Origin: an uncultured Collinsella sp.
Lineage (GTDB): Bacteria > Actinomycetota > Coriobacteriia > Coriobacteriales > Coriobacteriaceae
Assembly: GCA_902482615.1 (NCBI GenBank)
Contig: CABTAA010000116.1
Location: 1-5,407 of the forward strand
Direction of reading: 5' to 3'
DNA: 5,407 nucleotides
Both the position numbers and the translations under genes were made by a program. The notes under the pieces were generated by a model. The model was not told where the DNA came from and did no database searches. It was given only the letters and a program-made list of their open reading frames with translations. This document shows, in pieces, positions 5,339 through 5,407 of this stretch; the first letter of the stretch is position 1, and each line of letters opens with the position of its first letter.

Positions 5339-5407
5339 CATTTTCGGGAGTTTTCAGCAAGCCGGGGTGGCTGCATACGCGCCGGAAGCGCCTATTTGAT
5401 CTCGCGA

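Larger units (their letters stand above)
5124..5407. other. Gene-less GC-rich stretch after the operon
   Basis: No convincing gene is present: the open frames here are short and Arg/Ala/Pro-rich, lack ribosome sites and overlap hairpins. The stretch holds a nested hairpin (5195-5258), a terminator (5269-5304) and a further hairpin (5305-5338). TTGATA (5134-5139) resembles a -35, but no good -10 follows at 16-18 bp. The last 65 bp show no clear promoter or start for the next gene. Confidence 0.6.

Noticed and set aside
5024..5376. Minus-strand and plus-strand frames of 64-105 codons downstream of the operon
   Set aside because: Arg/Ala/Pro-rich translations of GC-rich hairpins, overlapping two terminators, without ribosome sites or domains.
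1..5407. CRISPR array, transposase, phage or tRNA genes
   Set aside because: No regularly spaced repeat array, transposase or integrase motif, or tRNA cloverleaf was seen on either strand.

Overview
The window looks like chromosome from a moderately GC-rich Gram-positive gut actinobacterium of the class Coriobacteriia, most likely Collinsella or a close relative. This is an inference from protein style, codon choice (AAG, CTC, GGC and ATC dominate the two distal genes) and a firmicute-like sugar PTS in a GC-rich background. No rRNA or other taxonomic marker is present, so the assignment is tentative.

Layout, all genes on the + strand. (1) 1-67: the last residues of a Gly/Arg/Lys-rich protein tail, probably a DEAD-box RNA helicase, closed by a textbook terminator at 101-134. 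(2) 135-543: a long non-coding stretch. It holds a large inverted repeat (158-253), an imperfect direct-repeat pair (289-329), a 15-bp direct repeat spaced exactly 21 bp (333-368), a probable sigma70-type promoter (379-406) and a structured leader. The leader contains a candidate ribonucleic-antiterminator (RAT) hairpin (about 428-463) and a competing stem (457-517). (3) 544-5031: a four-gene operon of EIIA(Glc-type), BglG/LicT-family antiterminator, EIICB for alpha-glucosides, and GH4 6-phospho-alpha-glucosidase. (4) 5032-5407: a strong operon terminator (5081-5123), then a GC-rich gene-less stretch with a long nested hairpin (5195-5258), a second strong terminator (5269-5304) and a third hairpin (5305-5338).

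The genes form a complete route for maltose-type alpha-glucosides. Phosphate passes from HPr to EIIA (His92) and then to the EIIB domain of the permease (Cys481). The EIIC domain imports the disaccharide and it is phosphorylated at C6. The NAD/metal-dependent GH4 enzyme then cleaves the 6-phospho-disaccharide to glucose 6-phosphate and glucose. The antiterminator carries four conserved PRD histidines. It probably senses the phosphorylation state of this PTS and controls read-through of the leader ahead of the EIIA gene, a substrate-induced feedback loop.

The enzymes belong to known families and nothing in the coding part is a new system. The less explained material lies in the two non-coding flanks: a divergent RAT with a mutually exclusive partner stem, a helically phased direct repeat just upstream of the promoter, and a structured, separately terminated segment after the operon.
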